Shown here piece after piece: positions 16,121-23,529 of a stretch of DNA of 38,051 nt. Under the pieces are notes generated by a model that saw nothing but the letters and a program-made list of their open reading frames with translations, was not told the DNA's origin and did no database searches. Each line of letters opens with the position of its first letter. Within the stretch, counting starts at the first letter, position 1. Source of the stretch: CALXXL01 sp034926605 (GTDB lineage Bacteria; Verrucomicrobiota; Lentisphaeria; Victivallales; Victivallaceae). Both the position numbers and the translations under genes were made by a program. The stretch is from assembly GCA_034926605.1 (NCBI GenBank), contig JAYFQV010000015.1, positions 1 to 38,051 of the forward strand, written 5' to 3'.

Positions 16121-17047
16121 TCAAATGTCCGCCTGAAATCCGGGGGCGGATTTGCCGTCACGCGGACTTTCGTCATCGCCGGGCTCCTGCCTGAAAAAGA
16201 ACCCCCGTTTATGCTTACGGTACAATGAAGGCGGGAACCCGATTTTTTCGCGAAAATACCTCGAGAAAAAATATGGATTGGCAAAACCGGACTCCTCCGC
16301 CACCTGACTTATAGGCATGTCGGTGGTCAGCAGCAGCTTCTGCGCGTTCGACAGCCGGAGCGACTGGAGGTATTCCATCGGTGCGGCGCCTGCAATCTGC
16401 TTGAAGACATAGTGGAACCTCGTTTCCGAAAAACCAGCCATAACCGCCAGCTGTTTACGGGAAATCTGCTGCCGGAACGCCGACTTCAGGAAGCGGAACA
16501 CCGGCGACAGACGGAGTATGAGTCCGTTGTCCATGGCCGCCGGATTTTTCAACCTGCCCGCCTGGCTGAATATTTGCATAAGCGATGCGGCCAGAATCAG
16601 CTGACGGGCGTCCGCGGAAAAATCCCGGTCGCGGTCTTGCTCCAGCAGATACATTTCCGCACAGATCGACGCGATTGACAACGCGTGACCACCGGAAATG
16701 CGGTCAGGTATGTCCAGCAGGCGTGTTATGTCCAGATCGAATCCCAACCGCAGGGAAATATGGGCATGGTGAAGTACGCAGCGCCGCCGGATTTCAACAT
16801 AATGCGGACGGCCCGGGGGGACGAAGAGCACTTCTCCCGTCCTGTATATCCGTGGCGCGCGCTCCTCCGGATAGTAGAGATAATACTCGCCTTCAAGCGG
16901 GCATACTATCACCGAAAACGGCAGATTCCGCAGAAAAGACTTCGGATGAACCGCCGTCTGGCTTCTGCTGCCGCCGTAATATTGCCATGAAAAATTTTTG
17001 CAATAGTTGTCCGAACCCGATAGCGAAGCCACTGTCTGTTTGTTCAT
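16121..17047 (-). CDS. AraC-family transcriptional regulator
   Basis: 308 residues from the ATG at 17047. The N-terminal ~160 residues contain a cupin-like sensor (EGEYYLYYPEE, TGEVLFVPPGRPHYVEI). The C-terminal DNA-binding domain shows RKQLAVMAGFSETRFHYVFK, then ISQVAEESGFANPYFFSRYF and IGFPPSLYRKHKRG. A ~25-residue charged tail follows the usual end of the domain. No Shine-Dalgarno is visible; TATAAT at 17071-17066 (minus strand) would give a very short leader. It is divergent from the dehydrogenase-cupin pair, with a palindrome between, and is the obvious candidate regulator of that pair. Confidence 0.9.
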   Translation of the reverse strand: MNKQTVASLSGSDNYCKNFSWQYYGGSRSQTAVHPKSFLRNLPFSVIVCPLEGEYYLYYPEERAPRIYRTGEVLFVPPGRPHYVEIRRRCVLHHAHISLRLGFDLDITRLLDIPDRISGGHALSIASICAEMYLLEQDRDRDFSADARQLILAASLMQIFSQAGRLKNPAAMDNGLILRLSPVFRFLKSAFRQQISRKQLAVMAGFSETRFHYVFKQIAGAAPMEYLQSLRLSNAQKLLLTTDMPISQVAEESGFANPYFFSRYFREKIGFPPSLYRKHKRGFFFRQEPGDDESPRDGKSAPGFQADI

Positions 17048-17078
17048 AAAAGTACAATAGTATAAATTATAAGTATAT

Positions 17079-17094
17079 TTATGTATTTACATAA
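17079..17094. promoter_or_regulatory. Palindromic operator candidate between AraC and dehydrogenase genes
   Basis: TTATGTA (17079-17085), two bases, TACATAA (17088-17094): a perfect 7-bp-arm palindrome. It overlaps the -35 of the rightward promoter and lies just upstream of the leftward -10, well placed to control both genes. Confidence 0.5.
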
Positions 17095-17114
17095 TCATCT
17101 TGAGATACTATAGT
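17086..17114 (+). promoter_or_regulatory. Promoter of the dehydrogenase-cupin operon
   Basis: TTTACA (17086-17091), 17 bp, TATAGT (17109-17114), 48 bp before the chosen ATG. Confidence 0.55.
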
Positions 17115-17162
17115 GTATGTGTGTTAAAAAACAAGCATGCTTTTGCAGGAAGGGAATCCAAG

Positions 17163-18176
17163 ATGCAAAAAAGGTACTGGATAGGGTTTACGGAAATCGA
17201 GAAGGCCGAGCTGATGGCAGACGACCGCCCGGAGGGAACGCCGGCGGAGAACGAGGTCGACCTCGAATCGATCGTGAGCTGGATAAGCAGCGGAACCGAA
17301 ACGGTGGGGTGCTATTGCCGGACGCACTATCAGATGCGTAAAACCGGTGTTTACGGCACCGGCTACGCCACGGTATCCCGGGTGACGGCGGTCGGCCGTA
17401 AAGTTGATGGGGTGAAGCCGGGGGATATTGTGCTGGGAGGCTGCCATTCCAGTTCCCATCGGCTTCCGGCCTCGGAATTGGTCAAGGTTCCGGACGGGCT
17501 TTCACCGGAACAGGCGGTCTTTGCCCGCATGATCAAGGTTTCGATCCCGTCGTTTGTCCGTACCGGAGTCGCCGCGCCTGACATATGCGCCGTGACCGGG
17601 CTGGGTGTCATCGGTTTCTGGTGCGCCCAGCTTGCCTCGATGTTCGGATACGAGGTGGTTGCCAGCGATCCCAATCCGCTGCGCCGGGAAATTGCCGCGA
17701 AGCACGGCATCAGAGTGACGGAGGCACTGCGGGAGGATGACCCGGAATTTTCCGGCAAGATCGGATTCGGCATTGACTGCAGCGGCAATGAACTGGCGGT
17801 CAAGTCTCTGTGCGATGTCATGCGCAACTGGGGCGAAATATCACTGGTCGGCGTGCCGTGGAAGCCTAACAGCGATCTGAACGCGCAGAAGATCCTCCAT
17901 CCGGTGTTTTATAAGTTCCTGACGCTTAAAACCGGTTGGGAGGCCGACATGCCGGGGCAGCACAAGGTTCATAACGATCTTACCCACAAGGCGGCGGCAT
18001 TGCGCTATTTGAGCGAGGGCAGGATTGGCATTGAACCATGGGCCTATGAAAAGGTGTCGCCGGAAGATCCGCAGACGCTCTACCAGAACATCCTCCACGG
18101 CAGGCTCAATTCATTCGGCTACATGCTCGATTGGTCCGGGTTCACCAGACAGGGGCGCGATCATGAAAACGACTGA
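17163..18176 (+). CDS. Medium-chain dehydrogenase/reductase (alcohol/threonine dehydrogenase-like)
   Basis: 337 residues from the ATG at 17163 with AGGAAGG upstream; an in-frame TTG at 17100 lies inside the promoter and is rejected. Residues ~25-140 are the GroES-like domain (SSGTETVG, KPGDIVLGGCHSSSH, LVKVPDGLSPEQAV). Residues ~145-280 are the NAD(P)-binding Rossmann domain with GLGVIG. The usual GHE motif that supplies a zinc-ligand His in zinc dehydrogenases reads GTG here and no structural-zinc Cys cluster is seen, so zinc use is doubtful. The gene overlaps the downstream cupin gene by 14 bp. Probable role: oxidation or reduction of a sugar or polyol; the substrate is unknown. Confidence 0.85.
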   Translation: MQKRYWIGFTEIEKAELMADDRPEGTPAENEVDLESIVSWISSGTETVGCYCRTHYQMRKTGVYGTGYATVSRVTAVGRKVDGVKPGDIVLGGCHSSSHRLPASELVKVPDGLSPEQAVFARMIKVSIPSFVRTGVAAPDICAVTGLGVIGFWCAQLASMFGYEVVASDPNPLRREIAAKHGIRVTEALREDDPEFSGKIGFGIDCSGNELAVKSLCDVMRNWGEISLVGVPWKPNSDLNAQKILHPVFYKFLTLKTGWEADMPGQHKVHNDLTHKAAALRYLSEGRIGIEPWAYEKVSPEDPQTLYQNILHGRLNSFGYMLDWSGFTRQGRDHEND

Positions 18177-18564
18177 TTATTTCAAGAACAAACCGTATGA
18201 ATATCATGAAACTCCGTGTCATGGCGGCAGCGGGCCGTGGTATTTCAAGGACATGATTGCCGGGATGGCGGCGCCGGAAAGCGGGTCGCTGGTCCGGTTC
18301 ATCCATGACGACCGTCTGCCGCCGGGAAGCGCTTTCGGAACGCACCGTCACGATGAGGTTGAGGGAACTGTTTTCGAGGAGTGGTATATCTGCCTCGAGG
18401 GCAGCGGCACGATGATCCTCGACGGCGGGGAGGTAGCGTTTTCCGCCGGAGATGTCAATGTATGCCGCGGCGGCGGGGAACACGGAGTAGTAAATACCGG
18501 CAACGTGGAAATGCGTATAATTGTAGTCTGTGCCAAGGCTTCCGCCCCGGCTGTGACCTGCTGA
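18163..18564 (+). CDS. Single-domain cupin protein
   Basis: 133 residues from the ATG at 18163, overlapping the dehydrogenase by 14 bp, with AGGGG at 18151-18155 upstream. It has both cupin motifs: THRHDEVEGTVFEEWYICLEG (HxH then Glu, metal ligands) and GDVNVCRGGGEHGVVNTG (third His). Known small cupins of this kind are sugar isomerases, epimerases or metal-dependent dioxygenases. Co-translation with the dehydrogenase suggests that the two act on successive steps of one sugar or uronate route. Confidence 0.85.
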   Translation: MKTTDYFKNKPYEYHETPCHGGSGPWYFKDMIAGMAAPESGSLVRFIHDDRLPPGSAFGTHRHDEVEGTVFEEWYICLEGSGTMILDGGEVAFSAGDVNVCRGGGEHGVVNTGNVEMRIIVVCAKASAPAVTC

Positions 18565-18588
18565 CAGTACCGCAATCTTTCATGGCCG

Positions 18589-18619
18589 GCGGCCGGCGCA
18601 ATCGGCGTGCGCCGGCCGC
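18589..18619. other. Long GC-rich hairpin between convergent cupin and alpha-galactosidase genes
   Basis: GCGGCCGGCGC (18589-18599) pairs perfectly over 11 bases with GCGCCGGCCGC (18609-18619), loop of nine. There is no T run, but its place between convergent stops suggests a shared transcript end. Confidence 0.5.
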
Positions 18620-18629
18620 TCTCAACGTC

Positions 18630-21197
18630 CTATTGCGCCGTCAGTTTCAACACAACGCTCGACGGCTTCGCCGGGAAATCGACCTTGACACCCGTTTCCA
18701 TAAGCTGCCGGCCTGAAAACGTGCCGGGGGCGGCCCGAGGCGTTTCGTCCGGGTTGATCTCAATCAGGTCATATGCGGTATCCGGGTTCAGTCCGCTCAT
18801 CACAAGCGTCATGGGGCCGCTTTCGCTTCCCAGCTTGAACGCGAAGAACACCGCCTGCTTTTTGTCCTGCGAAACAAAGGTAAGTTCGGTGGTGGTCGAT
18901 TCAAACGGGGAGCGGCCTCGATAGAGGTCGGCGCTGTGCAGCAGCGGCCGCAGTTCCTTGTAGGCGGCTATGCCGCGCTTGACGGTCTCCCGGTCGGACG
19001 CGTTAAGTATGTCCGGGCACAGCTCAACGCCCAGCCGCCCGGTCATGGCGACATCGGCGCGCAATTTGAAGTCGCCGTCCTCGTAGCGGTTGATATGGGA
19101 TGCCATGGTGTTGGTGGGGAAGAAGTGGCTGATGCCCCACTGGATCGGAACGCGCTTTATCCCGTTGCTCTGGTCGCTGGGCCAGAACTCCTCGTGGTAT
19201 TTCATCGCGCCGTAGTCGATGCGCGCGCCGCCGGAGGCGCAGAGCTGGAACGCGACGTTCGGGAACTCTTTGCGCAGTCGTGCCATAATCCGGTAATAGG
19301 CTTCGTTGTGTTTGTCGGACAGCGCGCCCTGATTGTCGCCGAGATGGGCGGCCCCGGCGTTCTGGCCGTTCATATTGTGATCCCACTTGATGTATTCGAT
19401 ACCGGGATTTTCCCGGAGGATGCGGCTGACGGTGTTATAGATGAACTCTTCCACCTCGGGGTTGCTGAGGTCGAGCAGATACTGGTTGCGGCCGGTGTAG
19501 GCGGTGCGGTTGGGGATGCTCATGATCCAGTCCGGGTGGGCATGGTAAAGATTGCTTTCGGGGTTGACCATTTCCGGCTCCACCCACAATCCGAATTTCA
19601 GGCCGCGCTTGTGCGCTTCCTCGACCAGCTTGCCAATTCCGCCGGGAAGTTTTGTCCGGTTGACCTCCCAGTCGCCCAGTCCGGCCCGGTCGCTGTTGCG
19701 CGGGTATTCATTGCCGAACCAGCCGTCGTCCAGTACGAACATTTCCACGCCGAGGTCGGCGGCGCCGTCCATCATCGAGATCAGCTTGTTCTCGTCAAAC
19801 CAGAAAACCACGCCCTCCCAGCTGTTAAGTACGATCGGGCGCTCCTTGAAACCGTTCATGATCCCGTATTTTCGCGCATAGTTGTGGAAATTGCGGGAGG
19901 CCTGGCCTTTGCCGGAGTCGGACCAAGTCATGATCACGCGCGGCGAGCGGTAGGTTTCGGCCGGGCGCAGTTTTATCGGATCGTCCAGCGCGCCTCCGCT
20001 GAAGAACATACGTTCGTCGGGCAGGCGGGTGACCTTGTATTGCCAGCTGCCGCTCCAGGCTACCGCCGCGGCGAACACCCGGCCGGATTCCTCCTTGGCG
20101 GGGCCGTCGAAGCTGATGAACACACCGGGATAATCCGGGAGCGCGGTACGGTCGGTTCCGGCCACGCGGTGTTCCACGATGCCGCGGGGCGCCGGACTTT
20201 CGCTGAACCCGGTGAATTCGCGCATGCCGTTGCCGTTGAAGCTGGAAATGTAGGTGTTGCCGGAGGGTAACGCCACAAAGGCGGCGTCGCGGTTCAGAAT
20301 CATGATGGGAGCGTTGCCGTTATTGGTTATGCTCATTTGCGACTCGAAAACATTTTCCTGCTTGTAGGCGGTCACCGTGACGTCCACCGCCAGTTTGTAG
20401 GCGGGGTCCTCCAAATGATAGATATGTTCGGTGACGTCGTTGGAAATCGCTTTGGTTTCCGATGATTTGAATACAAGCTCGACATTGCATGAGCCGTCGG
20501 ACTGGACTATCTTCAAATTTGCCGGCAGCAGCAGCGCGTCTTCCTCGCGCGGCGGAAAAGTGCATAGCGCGGGGGCGGGCATGGAACAACGGCCGCCGAA
20601 CCCGGTTTGTTTGAATTTGCCGTTCGGCATCCCGGAAAACCGCCATTGCACGCCATCGGTTTCGGCGGCGCAGGATGAAGGCATGGAGACGGGGGCGTCC
20701 CCGGTGTATTCTATCTTGACATCCAGCCAATCGCCGTGATCGCAGACATTGCCGTTGCCGGCGTCGGTCGTGGCGAGAAAAAGTTTGCCGATCCCGGAAA
20801 CATCGACGCTGAACGGTTCGGCCGCCATACCGCTGTTCATGGTGGCGGATTTCCACAGCGTTTTTCCGGTGGCGCCGTCGATCAGTCTGAAATCGACCGA
20901 GCCTTCGCCCGGATTTATCTCGTCATCGACACCGACCAGTCCGGAGATTCTGGTGGCGCCGCCGCCGAGGTTTAATGCGAGAATGCTTTCGGCGTGGGTC
21001 CCGAGGCCTTTGGAATAGGTGATCCCTCCGACGCGAAGCGGGGTGCCGTTGACGGACCGGTTGACCTTGGCAGAGGTCCAGTCCTGGCTCACGTCCGCCG
21101 GATTGACGAAAGAAAGATCGGTTTCCGCGCCGAAGCCGGGCAACACGGCCAAAAACGACGCGCAGCATAAAAACATCGCCGTAAGGTTTTTCTTCAT
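18630..21197 (-). CDS. Secreted alpha-galactosidase, GH36 type with N-terminal NPCBM domain
   Basis: 855 residues from the ATG at 21197, which has AAGGA upstream and gives a clean signal peptide (MKKNLTAMFLCCASFLAVLPG); an earlier ATG would add ten residues before it. Residues ~30-175 form an NPCBM carbohydrate-binding module (THAESILALNLGGG, VGVDDEI, DHGDWLDVKIEY). The catalytic part has the melibiase features: VLDDGWFGNEYPRNSD, GLWVEPEMVNPES, YIKWDHNMN with the probable nucleophile D606, and FWPSDQSNG with D675 as acid/base candidate. Such enzymes release terminal alpha-galactose from oligosaccharides or plant and mucosal glycans. The signal peptide points to action outside the cytoplasm. 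It is convergent with the dehydrogenase-cupin operon and may feed the same pathway. Confidence 0.92.
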   Translation of the reverse strand: MKKNLTAMFLCCASFLAVLPGFGAETDLSFVNPADVSQDWTSAKVNRSVNGTPLRVGGITYSKGLGTHAESILALNLGGGATRISGLVGVDDEINPGEGSVDFRLIDGATGKTLWKSATMNSGMAAEPFSVDVSGIGKLFLATTDAGNGNVCDHGDWLDVKIEYTGDAPVSMPSSCAAETDGVQWRFSGMPNGKFKQTGFGGRCSMPAPALCTFPPREEDALLLPANLKIVQSDGSCNVELVFKSSETKAISNDVTEHIYHLEDPAYKLAVDVTVTAYKQENVFESQMSITNNGNAPIMILNRDAAFVALPSGNTYISSFNGNGMREFTGFSESPAPRGIVEHRVAGTDRTALPDYPGVFISFDGPAKEESGRVFAAAVAWSGSWQYKVTRLPDERMFFSGGALDDPIKLRPAETYRSPRVIMTWSDSGKGQASRNFHNYARKYGIMNGFKERPIVLNSWEGVVFWFDENKLISMMDGAADLGVEMFVLDDGWFGNEYPRNSDRAGLGDWEVNRTKLPGGIGKLVEEAHKRGLKFGLWVEPEMVNPESNLYHAHPDWIMSIPNRTAYTGRNQYLLDLSNPEVEEFIYNTVSRILRENPGIEYIKWDHNMNGQNAGAAHLGDNQGALSDKHNEAYYRIMARLRKEFPNVAFQLCASGGARIDYGAMKYHEEFWPSDQSNGIKRVPIQWGISHFFPTNTMASHINRYEDGDFKLRADVAMTGRLGVELCPDILNASDRETVKRGIAAYKELRPLLHSADLYRGRSPFESTTTELTFVSQDKKQAVFFAFKLGSESGPMTLVMSGLNPDTAYDLIEINPDETPRAAPGTFSGRQLMETGVKVDFPAKPSSVVLKLTAQ

Positions 21198-21515
21198 GGT
21201 TTTCCTTATAGTGGTGGTTGTTGTCATATCCGGAATGGAGTTTACAGCTGAACCATAAACAAACCACCGGTCTGGTTTCGCACAACTGGCTTCGCCTTAT
21301 CGCGGCAACAGGAGAATATGGCAAACAGTCTATTCCCACGCAGTTATACACTTTGTTACATTATATGCAGAATGCCGATTGTGAAAGCGTAGAAAAATGA
21401 TTTGTAGGGTACTTTTGTGCTGATTTTTCGACATTATTTAAAATCGATGAAGAAATAATGGATCAAGCGTGATACGCGCCAAATTGCATCGACCATGTGA
21501 GGTATGCATAAAAAT
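21198..21515. other. Intergenic region between divergent genes
   Basis: About 320 bp without a convincing gene. A TATAAT at 21365-21360 on the minus strand could be the -10 of the alpha-galactosidase promoter, though no good -35 is seen. No RNA gene or strong hairpin was recognised. Confidence 0.4.
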
Positions 21516-21544
21516 TTGATATATCCGCTGCGGCGTGGTAAATT
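21516..21544 (+). promoter_or_regulatory. Promoter of the transglutaminase-like gene
   Basis: TTGATA (21516-21521), 17 bp, TAAATT (21539-21544), 15 bp before the ATG, so the leader is very short. Confidence 0.45.
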
Positions 21545-21559
21545 ATTAAGAGGTGCCTT

Positions 21560-22168
21560 ATGATGATTATTCCCGAAAAAACAGATTTGGAATCATATCT
21601 GAAAGCCGACGAATGCGTCGACTTTCAGCATCCGGCTATTGCGCGCAAAGCGGAAGAATTGCTTGCCGGATGCGGCGACGAGGAAACGGCGGTGCATATT
21701 GCGTTCGATTTCGTGTGTGACGCGATACCGCATTCCGCCGACATATGCAGCCATAAAGTCAGCCGTACCGCCTCCGAGGTACTGCTTAACGGCGAAGGAA
21801 TCTGTTATGCCAAGACCATGCTGTTGGCGGCGCTGCTGCGGTGGTATGGCATTCCTGTCGGGTTCTGCTATCAGCTTCTTCGGCTCGACGGGACTCCGGA
21901 TACCGGTCTGGCGGTTCACGCGCTGAACGCGGTATGGCTGTCCTCACGCCAAGGCTGGACGCGGCTTGACGCGCGCGGCAACACCAAAGGCATTGCCGCG
22001 AAATTTATTCCGGGAGAGGAGCAGCTGGCGTTTCCGGTACGGCCCGGGTATGGAGAGTCGGATGACCCGGTGATTTATGCCGCACCCCATCCGGTAACGG
22101 TTCAAACCTTGAACAGCTATACGGACTGCCGGGAGATGTTTGAAAATCTTCCGGACAGCTTGCACTGA
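21560..22168 (+). CDS. Transglutaminase-like cysteine protease-fold protein
   Basis: 202 residues; the frame starts with two ATGs (21560, 21563) after GAGGTG. The catalytic triad of the transglutaminase-like superfamily is intact: Cys82 in GEGICYAKT, His120 in AVHALNAVW and Asp137 in RLDARGN. There is no signal peptide. Bacterial proteins of this compact type are mostly uncharacterised predicted peptidases or amidases. The gene is followed at 68 bp by a GNAT gene on the same strand; both could share the upstream promoter. Confidence 0.85.
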   Translation: MMIIPEKTDLESYLKADECVDFQHPAIARKAEELLAGCGDEETAVHIAFDFVCDAIPHSADICSHKVSRTASEVLLNGEGICYAKTMLLAALLRWYGIPVGFCYQLLRLDGTPDTGLAVHALNAVWLSSRQGWTRLDARGNTKGIAAKFIPGEEQLAFPVRPGYGESDDPVIYAAPHPVTVQTLNSYTDCREMFENLPDSLH

Positions 22169-22236
22169 TCATTGAAGGCGGTCATAACGACGGCGGCACC
22201 GGTGATGACTCGGAAATGTAATGATAGGCGGGGTTT

Positions 22237-23166
22237 ATGGATTGGATGGTAAGGAGATTGGAGACTGCGGAGATTGAATCCGCACTTGGGCTGGCTTGGG
22301 AGACTTATCTGGAGTTTGAGGCTCCGGACTACGGACCGGATGGCGTCGAGACGTTTCGCCGCGATATTATGGAGAACGAACGGTTCCGGAAAGCCTGCGC
22401 AAGCGGGGAAAATCGGATGTGGGGAGCTTTCGACGGCAGTCGGCTGGTCGGGCTCATGTGCATGCGCGGACAGTCGCACATTTGTCTGGTGTTCACCCAT
22501 AAGGACTATCAGCGTCGGGGAGTTGCCTCCGCGGTGTTCCGGCAGTTGCTGTCGGATGTATTGAAGACGGCTCCAAGGCTTGATTTGCTTACTCTGAATT
22601 CTTCGCCGCACGGACTGCCGTTTTACCTCGGACTTGGATTTGAACCGCTGACTTCGGAGCAGACGCTCGACGGCATCCGGTTCACTCCGATGGGCCATAG
22701 GATCGCGCCGCCGCGGATTGTTTCGTTGCGGCATCACCCGGAACTGCTGGAGCGGTTCATCGACTTTTTCGCCAGGCACTGGCATTCCGAGGCGGTGTAT
22801 AGGGACTGTCTTACCGCCTGTTTGAACTCTTCTTCCCCGTTGCCGCAATGGTATCTGATGGTCAATGCCGCCGCCGACGTCGTGGGCGGAGCGGGGTTGA
22901 TCACCAATGACTTCATCAGTCGCATGGACTTGTGGCCGTGGCTTTGCGCTTTGTATATAGCGGAACCATATCGCGGGCAGGCTTTCGGTTCGGAGCTCAT
23001 CGACTATATAAAAGGCGATGCGGCAAGACTGGATTTTCCCCGGCTTTATCTTTGCACCGACCATGTCGGATATTATGAAAAATATGGGTTCGAGTATCTC
23101 GGCAACGGTTATGCCCCGTGGGGAGACACTTCCCGAATATACGGTATTGACACGGCCTCTTTTTGA
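22237..23166 (+). CDS. Tandem GNAT-family acetyltransferase
   Basis: 309 residues. Two GNAT folds are visible. The first (residues ~1-150) has the acetyl-CoA-binding loop in HKDYQRRGVASAVF followed by FYLGLGFEPL. The second (residues ~165-309) has AEPYRGQAFGSELIDY and YYEKYGFEYLG. Tandem GNATs of this sort acetylate amines on small molecules or antibiotics, often with only one active half. The substrate cannot be read from sequence. There is no signal peptide. A long minus-strand frame over the same bases is a codon-bias shadow. Confidence 0.85.
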   Translation: MDWMVRRLETAEIESALGLAWETYLEFEAPDYGPDGVETFRRDIMENERFRKACASGENRMWGAFDGSRLVGLMCMRGQSHICLVFTHKDYQRRGVASAVFRQLLSDVLKTAPRLDLLTLNSSPHGLPFYLGLGFEPLTSEQTLDGIRFTPMGHRIAPPRIVSLRHHPELLERFIDFFARHWHSEAVYRDCLTACLNSSSPLPQWYLMVNAAADVVGGAGLITNDFISRMDLWPWLCALYIAEPYRGQAFGSELIDYIKGDAARLDFPRLYLCTDHVGYYEKYGFEYLGNGYAPWGDTSRIYGIDTASF

Positions 23167-23278
23167 GAAAAGACTGATTGGGCCATGACTGCCGCTCTTG
23201 ATCATAATGGCGTGTACCCTGCAAGGCGGATATCTGTAATGATAAGCAATACTGTTCTGGCAGGAGCCTTGATCGGGG

Positions 23279-23307
23279 TTGCATTGTGACTAATCCCGTG
23301 ATATATT
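23279..23307 (+). promoter_or_regulatory. Promoter of the Met-leader/MetRS transcription unit
   Basis: TTGCAT (23279-23284), 17 bp, TATATT (23302-23307). Transcription would start near 23314, leaving a ~190-base leader before the terminator. Confidence 0.55.
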
Positions 23308-23349
23308 AGAAAATACATTAAAATCCAGTAGATGGGAGAAACGGATACT

Positions 23350-23436
23350 ATGCCGAACCGGACAATGATGATGCAGCGCCGGATGCGAATGATGCGCATC
23401 CGGGGCATTGTGCTGTCCGATTCGGAGAGAATGTAA
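23350..23436 (+). CDS. Met-rich leader peptide (28 aa) upstream of methionyl-tRNA synthetase
   Basis: A 28-codon frame from ATG 23350 to TAA 23436, with GGGAG at 23334-23338 upstream. Eight of 28 residues are Met, seven of them in the first 15 codons: after MPNRT come three consecutive ATG codons (23365-23373), then ATG at 23383 and a pair at 23389-23394. Met is normally about 2-3% of residues, so this is a strong enrichment. The frame ends ahead of an intrinsic terminator that precedes a MetRS gene. The arrangement is that of amino-acid biosynthetic leader peptides (trp, his, leu), where ribosome stalling on rare charged tRNA controls a terminator. The peptide itself probably has no function after synthesis. 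Confidence 0.7.
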   Translation: MPNRTMMMQRRMRMMRIRGIVLSDSERM

Positions 23437-23474
23437 GCCGCACTCTTTCCATATTTCTTATCAGATGCCCCACG
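23379..23474 (+). promoter_or_regulatory. Attenuator: Met-codon hairpin and alternative antiterminator pairing
   Basis: Segment 1, CCGGATGCG (23379-23387), pairs perfectly with segment 2, CGCATCCGG (23395-23403), across a loop holding Met codons. GGGGCAT (23402-23408) at the end of segment 2 can instead pair with ATGCCCC (23465-23471), which contains five bases of the terminator's 5' arm. The two pairings share G402-G403. A ribosome stalled on the Met codons would block the first hairpin and favour antitermination. Pairings are seen; the mechanism is inferred. Confidence 0.6.
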
Positions 23475-23504
23475 TTCATTCGCAGATCGTGGGGCTTTTC
23501 TTTT
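23467..23504 (+). terminator. Intrinsic terminator in the MetRS leader
   Basis: GCCCCACG (23467-23474) pairs over eight bases with CGTGGGGC (23488-23495), followed by TTTTCTTTT. It lies 26 bp before the MetRS start codon, so it must be read through for expression unless there is a second promoter. Confidence 0.85.
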
Positions 23505-23529
23505 AACATGACACCATCGGGAATTTATT

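Noticed and set aside
18936..20270. 444-codon plus-strand frame opposite the alpha-galactosidase
   Set aside because: Lies wholly over a gene with signal peptide, NPCBM and GH36 motifs; it is a codon-bias shadow with no ribosome binding site or family match.
22117..23205. 362-codon minus-strand frame opposite the GNAT gene
   Set aside because: Antisense to two intact GNAT motifs; composition typical of a shadow.
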